A stretch of DNA of 14,748 nt from RBG-16-64-43 sp964353865 (GCA_964353865.1 CAYGXJ010000038.1:1-14748), one strand, 5' to 3'. Numbered from the stretch's first letter, positions 7,114-14,509 are shown. Notes: generated from the letters alone by a model not told the origin. Numbers and translations: made by a program.

Positions 7114-8094
7114 CTAACTCCCCGGCGCGGCAAGCGCGTCCACGATCGTGCGCGTGTTGAAGCGCATCATTTCGAGGTAGGTGGGAGCCGGCCCGCTTGC
7201 GGGGCTGAGCGACTCCGTGAAGAGTTCGGTCACTACGGCTACGCCGCTTTCGTTGGCCAGTTGCCGCGCCAGGCGTGGGTCGGCTCCCATTTCGAGAAAG
7301 ATGGCCGGGGCGTGAGCGGCGCGCAGGGCATCGATGAGGCGCGCCAACTCCTGCGCTGAGGGCGAAGCTGACGAACTCACGTTGGGAATGATGGCGCCGA
7401 CAATCGTGAAGCCGTAGCGTGATGCAAAGTAGCCAAGGCTTTCGTGGTTGGTGACGAGCAGCCGGCGCTCAGGCGGGATGACCTGCACCTGAAGGCGGAT
7501 CCATTGATCGAGGGCGAGGAGCTGATCGGCGAAATCCTTGGCGTTGGCAGCATACTCGGGTGCATGGATAGGGTCGAGCTGCGCCAAGGCAGCGCGGATG
7601 TTCTCGACATAGTGGACGACGTTGAGCGGGTCGAGCCACAAATGCGGATCCCCGGTCAATTGATGGTCGCCTGCGCTTGGGGCAGCTGACTCCGGGAGTG
7701 AGGGAGCCGGGTGTAGCGGAAGTCCGGCCGCGGCTTCTACTACTCTAACATCACCAGCGGCGCCCCTGAGCTGAGTGAGGAGCGTCGCATCAAAGCCGGC
7801 GCCGTTGGCGATGACCAGACTGGAGTGGGCGACCCGGCGAACGTCGAAGGGAGTGATTTCGAATGCGTGCGGGTCGGCGCCGAGCGGCATGAGCGCGTCC
7901 ACCTGGAGGTAGGTGCCGGCGACAGCGCGAGTAATGTCGGCAAGGAAGGTTTCAATCGCGACGACACGCGGCCGCTCGAGGAGGCTTGATGGGCGAGGCG
8001 TGCAGGCGCCTTGGGCGGTCAGCGAGACCGCGACGAGCAACAATGCGGCGCGGGAGTCCGCGCACACGCGCGCGCTAGCGCGGACTGTGCGCAT
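7114..8094 (-). CDS. znuA: Metal ABC transporter substrate-binding lipoprotein, ZnuA-like
   Basis: A 326-aa extracytoplasmic binding protein of the cluster A-I metal family, which hands zinc or manganese to the permease. An N-terminal hydrophobic segment ends at QGAC (Cys31), a weak but plausible lipobox. Ligand candidates in family order are His76 (GADPHAFE), His151 (GDPHLWLDP) and His217 (TNHESLGYFA). Glu294 in LFTESLSP sits where the family usually has Asp. The linker between the first two ligands (HPAPSLPESAAPSAGDH) is not the His-rich loop of classical ZnuA. I chose the ATG at 8094 rather than 8208 because it follows GGGAG at suitable spacing and leaves only a 20-bp overlap with the regulator gene; the longer form would add 38 non-signal-like residues. 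Zinc is favoured over manganese because of the neighbouring regulator, but is not proven. Confidence 0.9.
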   Translation of the reverse strand: MRTVRASARVCADSRAALLLVAVSLTAQGACTPRPSSLLERPRVVAIETFLADITRAVAGTYLQVDALMPLGADPHAFEITPFDVRRVAHSSLVIANGAGFDATLLTQLRGAAGDVRVVEAAAGLPLHPAPSLPESAAPSAGDHQLTGDPHLWLDPLNVVHYVENIRAALAQLDPIHAPEYAANAKDFADQLLALDQWIRLQVQVIPPERRLLVTNHESLGYFASRYGFTIVGAIIPNVSSSASPSAQELARLIDALRAAHAPAIFLEMGADPRLARQLANESGVAVVTELFTESLSPASGPAPTYLEMMRFNTRTIVDALAAPGS

Positions 8095-8557
8095 GCGTAA
8101 CTCCCACTTGCCGTGAAGCGTGTGTCCGCGCGGACCTTTGGCAGCGCGGACACTCACCAAAAAGCTCGAGCCAATGGGCTGAGATCCGGTAGCCGGTTCG
8201 CTGGGCAAGGCCGCGCATCATGCCCTGCATTCGACATTGGCTAAACTCCTCCGCCGCGCCGCAGCGGGAGCAAATCAGGTTGTGACCATGTGGGGCGATC
8301 GCTAGCGCGTAGGTGTGACACCCGCCCTCGAGATGCAGGCGGCGCATATGCCCGAGGGCCAGGAGGATCTCGAGCGTGCGGTACACGGTAACCCGCCCGA
8401 GCGGCGGATAGCCGCGCCTGGCTCGGATGAGGATTTGATGGGCTGTCAGGGGCGAGCGCATGCTGGTGACCACCCGCAAGACGGCCTGACGAGGCGCCGT
8501 TGATTTGTATCCGGCGCAATTGATTGAAAGGGCGAGGTCGATCGTTGGGGCAGGCAT
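8075..8557 (-). CDS. zur: Fur-family metal-responsive repressor, probably Zur
   Basis: A 160-aa DNA-binding repressor and the first gene of the metal-uptake operon. It has the Fur winged helix with recognition segment GRVTVYRTLEILLALG (54-69). The dimerisation domain has the structural zinc site, Cys96/Cys99 (CSRC) and Cys136/Cys139 (CPRC). Regulatory-site candidates are Cys80 (GGCHTY), His90, His92 and His128. A cysteine near position 80 is more Zur-like than Fur-like, and the co-transcribed importer supports that, but Mn or Fe sensing is not excluded. The tail is His-containing (THAHSPR). AGGG precedes the ATG by 5 bp. The gene overlaps the start of the substrate-binding protein by 20 bp. 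A promoter and an operator-like dyad lie directly upstream, suggesting autoregulation. Confidence 0.88.
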   Translation of the reverse strand: MPAPTIDLALSINCAGYKSTAPRQAVLRVVTSMRSPLTAHQILIRARRGYPPLGRVTVYRTLEILLALGHMRRLHLEGGCHTYALAIAPHGHNLICSRCGAAEEFSQCRMQGMMRGLAQRTGYRISAHWLELFGECPRCQRSARTHASRQVGVTHAHSPR

Positions 8558-8567
8558 GTGTCCCTAG

Positions 8568-8582
8568 TGAATCAGGTTTTCA
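8568..8582 (-). promoter_or_regulatory. Candidate Zur/Fur operator (TGAA-N7-TTCA)
   Basis: On the minus strand the 15-mer TGAAAACCTGATTCA has inverted TGAA/TTCA ends. From memory, the actinobacterial Zur consensus TGAAAATGATTTTCA agrees with it at 10 of 15 positions. It covers the predicted transcription start of the regulator-transporter operon and lies 10 bp before the regulator ATG, a normal position for a repressor site. The symmetry is limited to the outer four bases, so confidence is moderate. Confidence 0.45.
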
Positions 8583-8587
8583 ATTGG

Positions 8588-8616
8588 ATTCTAGTCAAGA
8601 GAGAACGGCAGGTCAA
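8588..8616 (-). promoter_or_regulatory. Sigma-70-type promoter of the zur-znuACB operon
   Basis: Read on the minus strand, TTGACC (8616-8611), a 17-bp spacer and TAGAAT (8593-8588). Each hexamer matches 5 of 6 consensus bases with ideal spacing. The predicted transcription start is near 8581, giving a 5' leader of about 24 bases. It is the best promoter in the window and lies between the end of the WD40 gene and the regulator gene. Confidence 0.7.
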
Positions 8617-8684
8617 CCGAGCAAGGGGTCAAGCAAGCGGGTGGGGCGATGCGCCCAATCGGAAAGTGCCGGGAGCCCGAACAG

Positions 8685-10709
8685 TCAGCGGGGGATTCCC
8701 CAAATACGAACCGTGCCGTCCCACGAAGCGCCCGCAAGAATCCGCCCATCCGGCGAGAAGGCCACTGAAAAGAGCCATCCGCGCGGTTCGGTGAGAGTTC
8801 GCAGCCCACGGCCGCTGCGGCCGTCCCATACGCGAAGGGTATTGTCCATGGCGCCCGTCGCCAGCAGCGCGCCATCTGGGGAGAAGGCCACGGTCTGAAC
8901 CGGTGCGGTGTGACCGGAGAGCAGGGCGATCAGTCGGCCCGTGTGAACATCCCACAGGCGTACGCTGCCATCGTTGGCGCCGGCGGCCAGACGGGCGCCA
9001 TCGGCGGTCAGGGCGATCGACCAGAGCGGCCCGACGTCGGGGGATTCGAAATCGCGCGGGGCGAAAGTGCGCGAATCCCACACTTGCGTCGACCCATCAT
9101 CCATGGCGACCGCGACAATCGAGTCCCCGCTAGCGCGCGATGAATCGAGCGACCAATCGATCGCCGTTAGGAGACCGGAGCTTTGGCGTTGGGTGGCTGA
9201 GCGGGCGGCGAAGTCCCACACCAGGAGGCCCGACCCAGCCGCTGCGATCTGCGAGCCGTCAGGCGCGAAGGCCAGACTGCGAATGCGCAGCAGCTTCTGG
9301 CGTGCGATTTGAGAGCGCGAGGAAAGGTCCCACACCACGAGTTCATCGGCGCCCGAGTGAGCGGCCGCGAGGAAGGGCCGGTTGGGCGCAAAGCGCAGGT
9401 TGAGCACCGATTGACGGTCGTCGAGCCCCGGATTGAGCCACAAGAGGGCGCCACTCGTGAGATCCCACAGGCGAATACGCGAGTCGTCACCGCCGAGGGC
9501 CAAGGTAAGGCTGGAGGGGTCAATCGCCAGCGAGCGGAAGGCCGGCAAGTGCTCGGGCGGCGCGGACTCGTCCGTGAGCTCGGGCAGCTTCCACCGGGCG
9601 AACTGCCATCCGGATGCGAGCGAGAGCAGGGTGCCCGAGGGATCCAGTGCCAGACTGTCGATGGCATGCGAGTGGGCGAGCTTCTCCAGCACAAGTGTGC
9701 CTAGATGGACGTTCCAGATCCGCAATGAGCCATCCGCCGCGCCAGTGATGATCTGGCTGTCGTCGGGCGTGAACGCGAGTGACCAAGCGCCAAAGGGATG
9801 GGGAGCGAGCGTACGCAACAGGGCGCCTGTGTACATATCCCACAGTTCCACCTGGCCGGTGCTGTTGGCGGAGGCCACGATGTGGCCATCATGGGAGATG
9901 GCGACACCGAACACCAGTCCGCTGCCTGTCCCCAGGTGGGCCAGTTCCTTGCCGTCGATCATCGTCCAGCGCGAGACGTAGCCTGTGTCGCCGCCCGAGG
10001 CAAGGACCGACCCCTCCGGAGAAAAGGCCAGGCTGCGGACACCGTACCCCCAATAGCCATAAGCCACGCCGCCGAAGCGGTAGCGCTCACTGAGGGCGGG
10101 CAGGGTCCAGACTCTCACCGTCCCGTCTTCGCTTCCAGAGGCCAGCGCCTGCCCGTCGGGCGAGAAGGCAATGCTGCGGATGGCGCGCGGGTGAGCGCCG
10201 GGGCGGCGCTCGACTGCGCCAGTGCCCAGATTGATGATCGAGATGGTGCCCCGCCAATCGCCAGCAGCCAGATGGGTCCCATCGCGATCGAAGGCAACTG
10301 AGTAGACCGGGCTGTCGAATGACCAGAAACGCTCAGGGTCAGCGCCATCGATGGGGTAGATATAGACACCGAGAGAAGTGGCCAATGCGTACAGCCCGCC
10401 CTTGGGCGAGGAGGCGACGGCGGCGGGCCATCCTCGACCGACCTGCGCGAGCTGGCGGAGGCGCGCAAGGTTGCTCGGCGAGAGGGCGGTCTGGGGCGGG
10501 GTTAGCGGATGAAGTGGTAGACCTTCATCGATTGAGGCAATCGCGCTGCGGGCGACGAGCGGGAGCAACGATTGATACTCTGCCGTCGGCGTAGCGAGGC
10601 TTGGAGTGGGAAGGGGCAAGGCCGTTGGAGCCGAGGCGCACGCAAGGAGGAAGACCAGAAGAATGGTTGCCCCAGCGTGGACTCCTAGAATGTGGGCGTC
10701 GGTGCGCAT
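8685..10709 (-). CDS. WD40-repeat lipoprotein with about 14 blades (two propellers)
   Basis: A 674-aa predicted surface lipoprotein. The signal segment ATILLVFLLAC ends at Cys24 in an LLAC lipobox and is followed by a Pro/Thr-rich stalk (APTALPLPTPSLATPT). From about residue 90 to the end I count 14 WD40-type repeats of roughly 42 residues, many with a clear SVAFSPDG...LASGS.DGTVRVW pattern. The first and the sixth to tenth blades are degenerate. Fourteen blades fit two seven-bladed beta-propellers. No catalytic domain is visible, so the likely role is a binding scaffold. I chose the ATG at 10709 over 10844 because it gives a proper lipoprotein signal and leaves 14 bp to the upstream esterase gene instead of a long overlap. 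A TATAGT hexamer lies 6 bp before the ATG, so a separate leaderless transcript is possible. Confidence 0.88.
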   Translation of the reverse strand: MRTDAHILGVHAGATILLVFLLACASAPTALPLPTPSLATPTAEYQSLLPLVARSAIASIDEGLPLHPLTPPQTALSPSNLARLRQLAQVGRGWPAAVASSPKGGLYALATSLGVYIYPIDGADPERFWSFDSPVYSVAFDRDGTHLAAGDWRGTISIINLGTGAVERRPGAHPRAIRSIAFSPDGQALASGSEDGTVRVWTLPALSERYRFGGVAYGYWGYGVRSLAFSPEGSVLASGGDTGYVSRWTMIDGKELAHLGTGSGLVFGVAISHDGHIVASANSTGQVELWDMYTGALLRTLAPHPFGAWSLAFTPDDSQIITGAADGSLRIWNVHLGTLVLEKLAHSHAIDSLALDPSGTLLSLASGWQFARWKLPELTDESAPPEHLPAFRSLAIDPSSLTLALGGDDSRIRLWDLTSGALLWLNPGLDDRQSVLNLRFAPNRPFLAAAHSGADELVVWDLSSRSQIARQKLLRIRSLAFAPDGSQIAAAGSGLLVWDFAARSATQRQSSGLLTAIDWSLDSSRASGDSIVAVAMDDGSTQVWDSRTFAPRDFESPDVGPLWSIALTADGARLAAGANDGSVRLWDVHTGRLIALLSGHTAPVQTVAFSPDGALLATGAMDNTLRVWDGRSGRGLRTLTEPRGWLFSVAFSPDGRILAGASWDGTVRIWGIPR

Positions 10710-10723
10710 AGCCACTATAGGAC

Positions 10724-11422
10724 CTACAACTCTTCCCGCGAAGCCACACTCTTCTTCGCCGCGCCACCCACCACTAGGTCGGCCCACTCGGCCAGCGCGC
10801 GAACGCATTGGGCAGAAACCTTGTGGCCAATCGGCGAGTCGCACGACGTCAAACTGGCCCCGCCCGCATTGAGCAGACCGATCGCCTCGTTTGCCAGCTT
10901 CGGGGGAACGGTCGCGTCCAGGGTTCCGTTCGCAACGAAGATCGGCAAATCCCTTAGCGGCTGATCGACGCGTGAAAGTCCGGATGGATGTGGTACGAAG
11001 CCGGCGAGAAGAGCAAGTCCATCAACCAAGATCCGATGCTCGAAAGCGAATGCGGCGGCCGCGGCCGCGCCCTGGCTGAAGCCTACGATGAGTAGCGGGT
11101 GCGTGAGTTGACCTGGTTCATGCAGTGCGTCAACGAGCGCGGCGACGCGCGCGGTTGAGGCGTCGAAATCCTCGAGGAGAGGCCAGGTGCGGCCAGCCCG
11201 CTGGGTGTGCCAGGAGTTGCCGCCAGGGGAAACGACGAAGGGCGCGCGCGGCGAAACGACAAGAAGATGGCCAGGCAGCGCGGGCCGAAAGATGGCCATC
11301 GAGTTCTCGTCTCCACCTAAACCATGCAAGAGGAAGGCGAGCCCCGCAGCCGGTTGCGATGTGACGGGCCATACTCGGCATGTCAGGCCGGCCAGATGAT
11401 CAATGTGGGAGGCCTCACTCAT
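10724..11422 (-). CDS. Alpha/beta-hydrolase esterase, phospholipase/carboxylesterase family
   Basis: A 232-aa serine hydrolase, the usual length of this family, whose members cleave carboxylic esters including lysophospholipids. The oxyanion region is LLHGLGGDENSM (31-42). The nucleophile is Ser116 in GFSQG, with Asp169 in NGTLDATVP and His200 in PIGHKVS completing the triad. No signal peptide is visible, so it is probably cytoplasmic. The start overlaps the end of the upstream small membrane protein gene by 8 bp (ATGAGTGA), which implies translational coupling. It is followed 14 bp later by the WD40 lipoprotein gene. The substrate cannot be told from the sequence. Confidence 0.9.
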   Translation of the reverse strand: MSEASHIDHLAGLTCRVWPVTSQPAAGLAFLLHGLGGDENSMAIFRPALPGHLLVVSPRAPFVVSPGGNSWHTQRAGRTWPLLEDFDASTARVAALVDALHEPGQLTHPLLIVGFSQGAAAAAAFAFEHRILVDGLALLAGFVPHPSGLSRVDQPLRDLPIFVANGTLDATVPPKLANEAIGLLNAGGASLTSCDSPIGHKVSAQCVRALAEWADLVVGGAAKKSVASREEL

Positions 11423-11690
11423 CGTAGCCTGCTCGCGTCACGATGAATCGGACAAGCCACAACACCCCGGCGACGGCCACGACCGCGAGCAATCCGCCGG
11501 CCAAACACAATGCGCCCACACCTGCCGCAGGCAGCCCATAGACCGCCGCTATAAGGAGCACCGCAAGGACGACGATCAGGGCCAGCCCGATTCGCACCAT
11601 GCGCGAACGGGTCTGAGCTGAATGCTGACGAAGGTCGATCTCGGGCTGCGTGGGCATAGAAGTGCGACCTGTTCGCCCAGAGGGGGTCAC
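11415..11690 (-). CDS. Small two-helix membrane protein
   Basis: A 91-aa protein of unknown function, with a polar N-terminus followed by two hydrophobic helices (IGLALIVVLAVLLIAAVYGL and GALCLAGGLLAVVAVAGVLW) and a short charged tail. The reading frame opens with GTG at 11690, preceded by GAGG. An in-frame ATG at 11657 would give 80 aa and keep both helices, and I cannot decide between them. The gene overlaps the esterase gene by 8 bp and is probably the first gene of a three-gene unit with the esterase and WD40 lipoprotein. No family is recognised. Confidence 0.65.
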   Translation of the reverse strand: MTPSGRTGRTSMPTQPEIDLRQHSAQTRSRMVRIGLALIVVLAVLLIAAVYGLPAAGVGALCLAGGLLAVVAVAGVLWLVRFIVTRAGYDE

Positions 11691-12062
11691 GCCTCGGGGG
11701 GGGCCAACCAGGGAGAAGACCGACGGGTGTTGGCGAAACGCGCCGCCAATTGCGGCCGGGCGCCAGCGGATCGGATGAAAGCTTCTTGGCGAGGGTGATC
11801 CACGCCCCGCCAGGGGTAGAGGCGACGATTGTCCAAGTCGGCACGGAATGAAAGCAAAGGCACTGGCGTCGCAAGAGTCCGCGCTCCCTCATGTCGGAAC
11901 GGGCAGTCTATCGCGGGGGTTAGCGTGCGTCAAGTCGGGCACTCCAAGTGCCGACTCGGGTCGGCGATGGTGAGCGGCGCGAGAGCGCCGCACGGGTGGA
12001 TGCCCGAACAAGTGGTGCGTCTTGACCCAGGCGCGGCGGGTAGACATGATCCCTCGGACGAG
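11691..12062. other. Gap of about 370 bp between divergent genes, with two stacked hairpins
   Basis: No convincing gene lies here. Open frames exist on both strands (plus from 11829, minus down from 11892), but neither shows a recognisable domain or good start signals. Two plus-strand hairpins are visible. GTCGGGCACT/AGTGCCGAC pairs around a CCA loop with one bulged G (11935-11955). GCGGCGC/GCGCCGC (11974-11980 and 11985-11991) pairs around a GAGA tetraloop of the GNRA class. A probable promoter lies just downstream. I do not recognise a riboswitch consensus. Confidence 0.5.
12022..12050 (+). promoter_or_regulatory. Candidate promoter of the flavin-reductase/AMMECR1 pair
   Basis: TTGACC (12022-12027), a 17-bp spacer and CATGAT (12045-12050), matching consensus at 5 of 6 and 4 of 6 bases. 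Transcription would begin near 12057, only a few bases before the candidate ATGs at 12063 and 12072. It supports a start there rather than at 11829, but the -10 is imperfect. Confidence 0.4.
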
Positions 12063-12071
12063 ATGAGGTGG

Positions 12072-12572
12072 ATGACACACGAGGCAGAAGGCTTGCGTGA
12101 AGCCATGCGCCGCAGGACGAGCGGCATATGCATCGTGGCCGCGCAGGTCCAAAATGCGCGGCGCGGGATGACGGTTAGTTCGCTCACCTCCGTTTCGCTG
12201 GATCCGGCCTTGATACTTGTGGCGCAAAACGGAGACCGTGACAGGGCCCTATGGGTCGACCGGGGAGGCCTCTTCGGGGTATCGATTCTCGCGGCGGAGC
12301 AGAAGGAGATCGCGGTTACCTTCGCTGAAGCCGATGCGGAACGACGACGGTTTGAGGCGGGGGTTTGGCACCGAGGCCGGCTGGGTGTGCCGCTGCTGGA
12401 GGGCTCATTGGCCACGCTGGAGGCGCGCGTCATGCAAACAGTCGCGGCCTGGACGCATCGGATCGTCGTGGGGCTTTTTGAGGAGGTGGGTGGGTTGCGC
12501 TTGGGGACTCCGCTTGTATACTTCGATCGGGCCTACGCCTCTCCGAAATGGCTCGGGGGAGTGCCCTGGTAG
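12072..12572 (+). CDS. Flavin-reductase-like FMN-binding protein (DIM6/NTAB family)
   Basis: A protein of about 166 aa with a complete flavin-reductase-like domain. The core reads REAMRRRTSGICIVAAQ, then RRGMTVSSLTSVSLDPALILVA, the FMN-phosphate region of the family. FGVSILAAEQKEIAVTFA, GVPLLEGSLATLEARV and HRIVVGLFEEV follow in family order. Such proteins bind FMN and either reduce it with NAD(P)H for a partner oxygenase or act as independent flavoenzymes; no partner oxygenase is seen nearby. The open frame extends back to 11829, but those 78 or more residues match nothing in the family. ATGs at 12063 and 12072 are both possible; the second follows GAGG closely. The AMMECR1 gene starts 32 bp downstream. 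Confidence 0.85.
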   Translation: MTHEAEGLREAMRRRTSGICIVAAQVQNARRGMTVSSLTSVSLDPALILVAQNGDRDRALWVDRGGLFGVSILAAEQKEIAVTFAEADAERRRFEAGVWHRGRLGVPLLEGSLATLEARVMQTVAAWTHRIVVGLFEEVGGLRLGTPLVYFDRAYASPKWLGGVPW

Positions 12573-12604
12573 CGGGAAGCGAACGGTGAGCTTGGGAGGA
12601 GCCC

Positions 12605-13183
12605 ATGGCGCTGGACGTGGAGGACCGACGCACCCTGCTCACGCTGGCGCGCAACGCGATTGAACGGGTCGCGTCAGGCAGGCCGCAGGCGGCGAGCGAA
12701 TCGACCGTCTTCTCGGGCGCATTGCGTGAGAAGGGGGCGTGCTTCGTGACTCTGACGATTGACGGCGAGCTGCGAGGTTGCATAGGCTCGCTCGAGGCCA
12801 CCCGGGCGCTTGCGCTTGACGTTGAAGAACACGCGGTGGATGCCGCCGTCAATGATTATCGCTTTCCTCCCGTTGCGCCTGAGGAAGTGGCACGCCTGCA
12901 TATCGAGCTCTCGGTGCTCAGCGCGCCCGTCCCACTGGACTATTGCGGCGGCGACGATCTAGTGCGGAAGCTGCGCCCGGGAATCGACGGGGTCATCCTC
13001 GAAAGCGGGCAGCGGCGGGCAACATTCCTGCCGCAGGTGTGGGAGAAGCTGCCGACCACGGAGGACTTCTTGGGACTGCTGTGCGAGAAGTTGGGCACGC
13101 GGGCGGATGCCTGGAAGCGTGGCGGGTTGCGCGTTTCCACCTATTGCGTTGAGTGCTTCGAAGAAGAGCCGCCTGGGCGGTAG
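12605..13183 (+). CDS. amrA: AMMECR1-family protein (AmmeMemoRadiSam system protein A)
   Basis: A 192-aa cytoplasmic protein that matches the AMMECR1 domain over its full length. The hallmark LRGCIGSLEA is at residues 56-65, followed by AAVNDYRFPPVAPEEV, IELSVLSAP, LRPGIDGVIL and FLPQVWEKLPTTEDFL, the expected order. The biochemical role of the family is unsettled; in many prokaryotes it is encoded with a Memo-like protein and a radical SAM enzyme. Neither is in this window; the neighbour is a flavin-reductase-like protein instead. GGGAGGA at 12594-12600, four bases before the ATG, is a strong ribosome binding site. A hairpin lies 21 bp after the stop. The family call is secure. Confidence 0.93.
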   Translation: MALDVEDRRTLLTLARNAIERVASGRPQAASESTVFSGALREKGACFVTLTIDGELRGCIGSLEATRALALDVEEHAVDAAVNDYRFPPVAPEEVARLHIELSVLSAPVPLDYCGGDDLVRKLRPGIDGVILESGQRRATFLPQVWEKLPTTEDFLGLLCEKLGTRADAWKRGGLRVSTYCVECFEEEPPGR

Positions 13184-13204
13184 AGGTTCGGCCGGCTTGA
13201 GAGT

Positions 13205-13232
13205 GCGAAGGCCTCCAAATGGAGGCCTTCGC
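13205..13232. terminator. Perfect 12-bp hairpin between convergent genes
   Basis: GCGAAGGCCTCC (13205-13216) pairs perfectly with GGAGGCCTTCGC (13221-13232) around the loop AAAT. It lies between the AMMECR1 stop (13183) and the stop of the convergent aminopeptidase gene (13273). There is no strong T-run on either side, so it may work as a bidirectional hairpin terminator or as a 3' transcript stabiliser. Confidence 0.7.
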
Positions 13233-13272
13233 TGCTTGCCCGGGAACGCAATCGATGGGCGAGCGGACGGAC

Positions 13273-14376
13273 TCAGATGACGAACTTGCCGTCCTTGTAC
13301 ATGAGCTGGCCATCGACCGTGATCTGGCCACCCTGTCGCAGATCGCAAATCATGTCCCAATGGATGGCCGAGTCGTTCTTGCTGCCGGTTTCTGGGTAGC
13401 CCGACCCCATGGCCATGTGGAAGCTGCCGCCGATCTTCTCGTCGAACAGGATCTCGCGTGTGAAGCGGGTGATGCCGTCATTCGTGCCGATGGCGAATTC
13501 GCCCACGTAGCGCGCCCCGGCGTCGGTGTCCAGGGTCTTCACCAGGTAGTCTTCGCCCTTGTCGGCCTGAGCCTTGACGATCTTCCCCTTCTCGAACCAC
13601 AGGCGTACGCCCTGTACTTCGCGGGTGTAATAGATCGCCGGGTAGGTGAAGCTCACCATTCCCTCGACGCTGTCCTCTACCGGGCCGGTAAAGACCTCCC
13701 CGTCGGGCATGTTCATGTGGCCGTCGCAGTTTTCGAAAGTGCGGCCCGCGATGCTCAGGCGAAGATCGGTGCCCGGCGCGGTGAGGTGAACGTGTTGCCT
13801 ACCCTTGAGCCAGTGGATGATGCGGTCCTGTTGCACCGAGACCTTCCTCCAATAGCCGATGGGATCGTTCTGGTCCGGCATGCACGCCCGATAGACGAAG
13901 TCCTCGAATTCCGTGGTGCTCATTTCGGCGTCTTGGGCATGGCCGTGGGTCGGGAAGAGGGCCACGGTCCAACGCAAGCTGCCGGCGGCCGTGCGTTGCA
14001 TCAGGGTGCGCATCAGCGGGCCTTCCGCCTTGCGGCGCATCACGATCTTGTCAGGATCGAATGATGAGAGTGCCTTTGTATTCGGGTCGCAGATAATTCG
14101 GATGCGGGCGTCGAAGGTCTCCATGGCCTGCGTGAGCGCCGGCGGGATGAATTCGATTTGCTCGCGGCTGCCAAAACGATAAAGCAACTGCTCGAACTCG
14201 GGAACGATGGCATAGTAGTAGGGAAGGCCGCCGGCCTTGAGGACTTCCCGATATAGGGCGGTAACCAAAGGCTCCGCGGGCGTGGGCGCGTGCAAGAGGA
14301 TCTTCTCACCCGGACGCACGCCAATCGAGTAGTTGACCAGCAAAGCGGCAAGCAAGTCCAAGCGTTGATCGGCCAT
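13273..14376 (-). CDS. M29-family aminopeptidase (AmpS/AmpT type metallopeptidase)
   Basis: A 367-aa cytoplasmic aminopeptidase that removes N-terminal residues using a two-metal centre. Known M29 enzymes are around 410 aa; this is on the short side. Residues at the positions of the metal ligands are present: Glu227 (MPDGEVFTGP), Glu293 (VGEFAIGTN), His320 (GGSFHMAMG), Tyr327 (GSGYPETG), His339 and Asp341 (IHWDMICD). The N-terminal domain has the usual NYSIGVRPGEKILLHA segment. I chose the ATG at 14376, since AAAGG lies about 8 bases upstream; an ATG at 14382 is too close to that site. The frame runs open to 14520, but the extra 48 residues look like leader DNA. It is the last gene of the minus-strand block and converges on amrA. 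Confidence 0.93.
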   Translation of the reverse strand: MADQRLDLLAALLVNYSIGVRPGEKILLHAPTPAEPLVTALYREVLKAGGLPYYYAIVPEFEQLLYRFGSREQIEFIPPALTQAMETFDARIRIICDPNTKALSSFDPDKIVMRRKAEGPLMRTLMQRTAAGSLRWTVALFPTHGHAQDAEMSTTEFEDFVYRACMPDQNDPIGYWRKVSVQQDRIIHWLKGRQHVHLTAPGTDLRLSIAGRTFENCDGHMNMPDGEVFTGPVEDSVEGMVSFTYPAIYYTREVQGVRLWFEKGKIVKAQADKGEDYLVKTLDTDAGARYVGEFAIGTNDGITRFTREILFDEKIGGSFHMAMGSGYPETGSKNDSAIHWDMICDLRQGGQITVDGQLMYKDGKFVI

Positions 14377-14509
14377 GGCCATACCTTTCGGAACCATCGG
14401 TCTTTGGGTCGCCCGACGCGTGGCTGCGCAGGCGTATGAGGGCGCGGCGGTTTCGGGCGGGGGGATTCTACTCGAATCGGTGGCGCGGAGACGCTTAGGG
14501 AGATAAGCA

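Noticed and set aside
6268..7359. A long open frame of 363 codons on the plus strand opposite the ABC ATPase
   Set aside because: It lies antisense to a gene with complete Walker A, signature and Walker B motifs, shows no recognisable domain, and is explained by GC-rich codon bias.
8095..8208. Upstream start of the ZnuA-like protein at 8208
   Set aside because: It would overlap the regulator gene by 134 bp and place a non-signal sequence ahead of the hydrophobic segment.
10710..10844. Upstream start of the WD40 lipoprotein at 10844
   Set aside because: It would overlap the esterase gene by about 120 bp and bury the lipoprotein signal behind 45 polar residues.
11419..11892. A 157-codon minus-strand frame that could be a separate gene in the gap
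   Set aside because: Most of its lower half overlaps the better supported two-helix membrane protein gene. The unique part is Pro/Arg-rich with no recognised motif or ribosome binding site.
11829..12062. N-terminal extension of the flavin-reductase-like protein
   Set aside because: The added residues match nothing in the family, the stretch holds stable hairpins, and a promoter-like element lies inside it.
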